Assembly: GCA_003476465.1 (NCBI GenBank)
Contig: DMUE01000117.1
Coordinates: 3,474-9,081 of the forward strand
Direction of reading: 5' to 3'
From: Microbacterium sp.
Lineage (GTDB): Bacteria; Actinomycetota; Actinomycetes; Actinomycetales; Microbacteriaceae
DNA: 5,608 nt
Made by a program: the position numbers and the translations under genes. Under the pieces are notes generated by a model, which ran no database searches, was not told where the DNA came from, and was given only the letters and a program-made list of their open reading frames with translations. Of this stretch, positions 5,533 through 5,608 are shown piece by piece; position 1 is the first letter of the stretch; each line of letters begins with the position of its first letter.

Positions 5533-5608
5533 CTGTCTCTTATACACATCTCCGAGCCCACGAGACAAGAGGCAATCTCGTATGCCGTCTTCTGCTTGAA
5601 AAAAAAAA
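5533..5608 (+). other. Illumina Nextera adapter read-through (not genomic)
   Basis: The order is exactly that of a Nextera library end. The Tn5 mosaic end CTGTCTCTTATACACATCT is at 5533-5551 and the read-2 adapter remainder CCGAGCCCACGAGAC at 5552-5566. An 8-base i7 index AAGAGGCA, which I recall as N711, is at 5567-5574. The reverse complement of the P7 primer follows at 5575-5598, then ten A bases at 5599-5608 from reading past the fragment end. Genomic sequence stops at or just before 5532. Confidence 0.99.

Noticed and set aside
5599..5608. Poly-A run as a terminator or tail
   Set aside because: It directly follows the P7 primer sequence, so it is sequencing past the fragment end.

Overview
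The window is GC-rich and densely coded, and it reads as chromosome from an actinobacterium of the Microbacteriaceae type (Microbacterium-like). The evidence is a PdtaS-type sensor kinase, an Rv3235-family protein, the wording of the AlaA-like aminotransferase, GTG starts and strong third-position G/C. The assignment is from memory of protein families, not from a search. The last 76 bases are not genomic. They are Illumina Nextera adapter read-through, so the right edge is a contaminated contig end.

Layout. From 2750 leftwards, three minus-strand genes form a tight operon. A membrane-anchored SAF/CpaB-like protein (2127-2750) overlaps a CpaE/MinD-like P-loop protein (838-2130) by 4 nt. Nine bases further on is the N-terminal half of a PdtaS histidine kinase (1-828), which the left edge cuts before its kinase core. 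Divergent from the operon is a small excisionase/MerR-type HTH protein (2886-3164). It converges on an unrecognised minus-strand protein (3175-3822) with a coiled coil and two Sm-like repeats. That gene diverges from an Rv3235-family gene (3935-4381), which converges on a minus-strand AlaA-like aminotransferase (4467-5531) lacking its N-terminus because of the contig end. No gap exceeds 140 bases.

Regulation is the most interesting part. Each of the two divergent intergenic regions carries the same 11-mer GTTATCCACAG, which contains a perfect DnaA box. The first region also carries a perfect actinobacterial LexA/SOS-type palindrome, CGAAC-N4-GTTCG, 30 bases upstream of the SAF-ATPase-pdtaS operon. 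This suggests, but does not prove, that an uncharacterised envelope-associated SAF/ATPase module and the PdtaS sensor are tied to replication status or DNA damage.

I see no mobile element, CRISPR array, tRNA or rRNA. The window looks like ordinary core genome with unusual control sites and two poorly described gene products.
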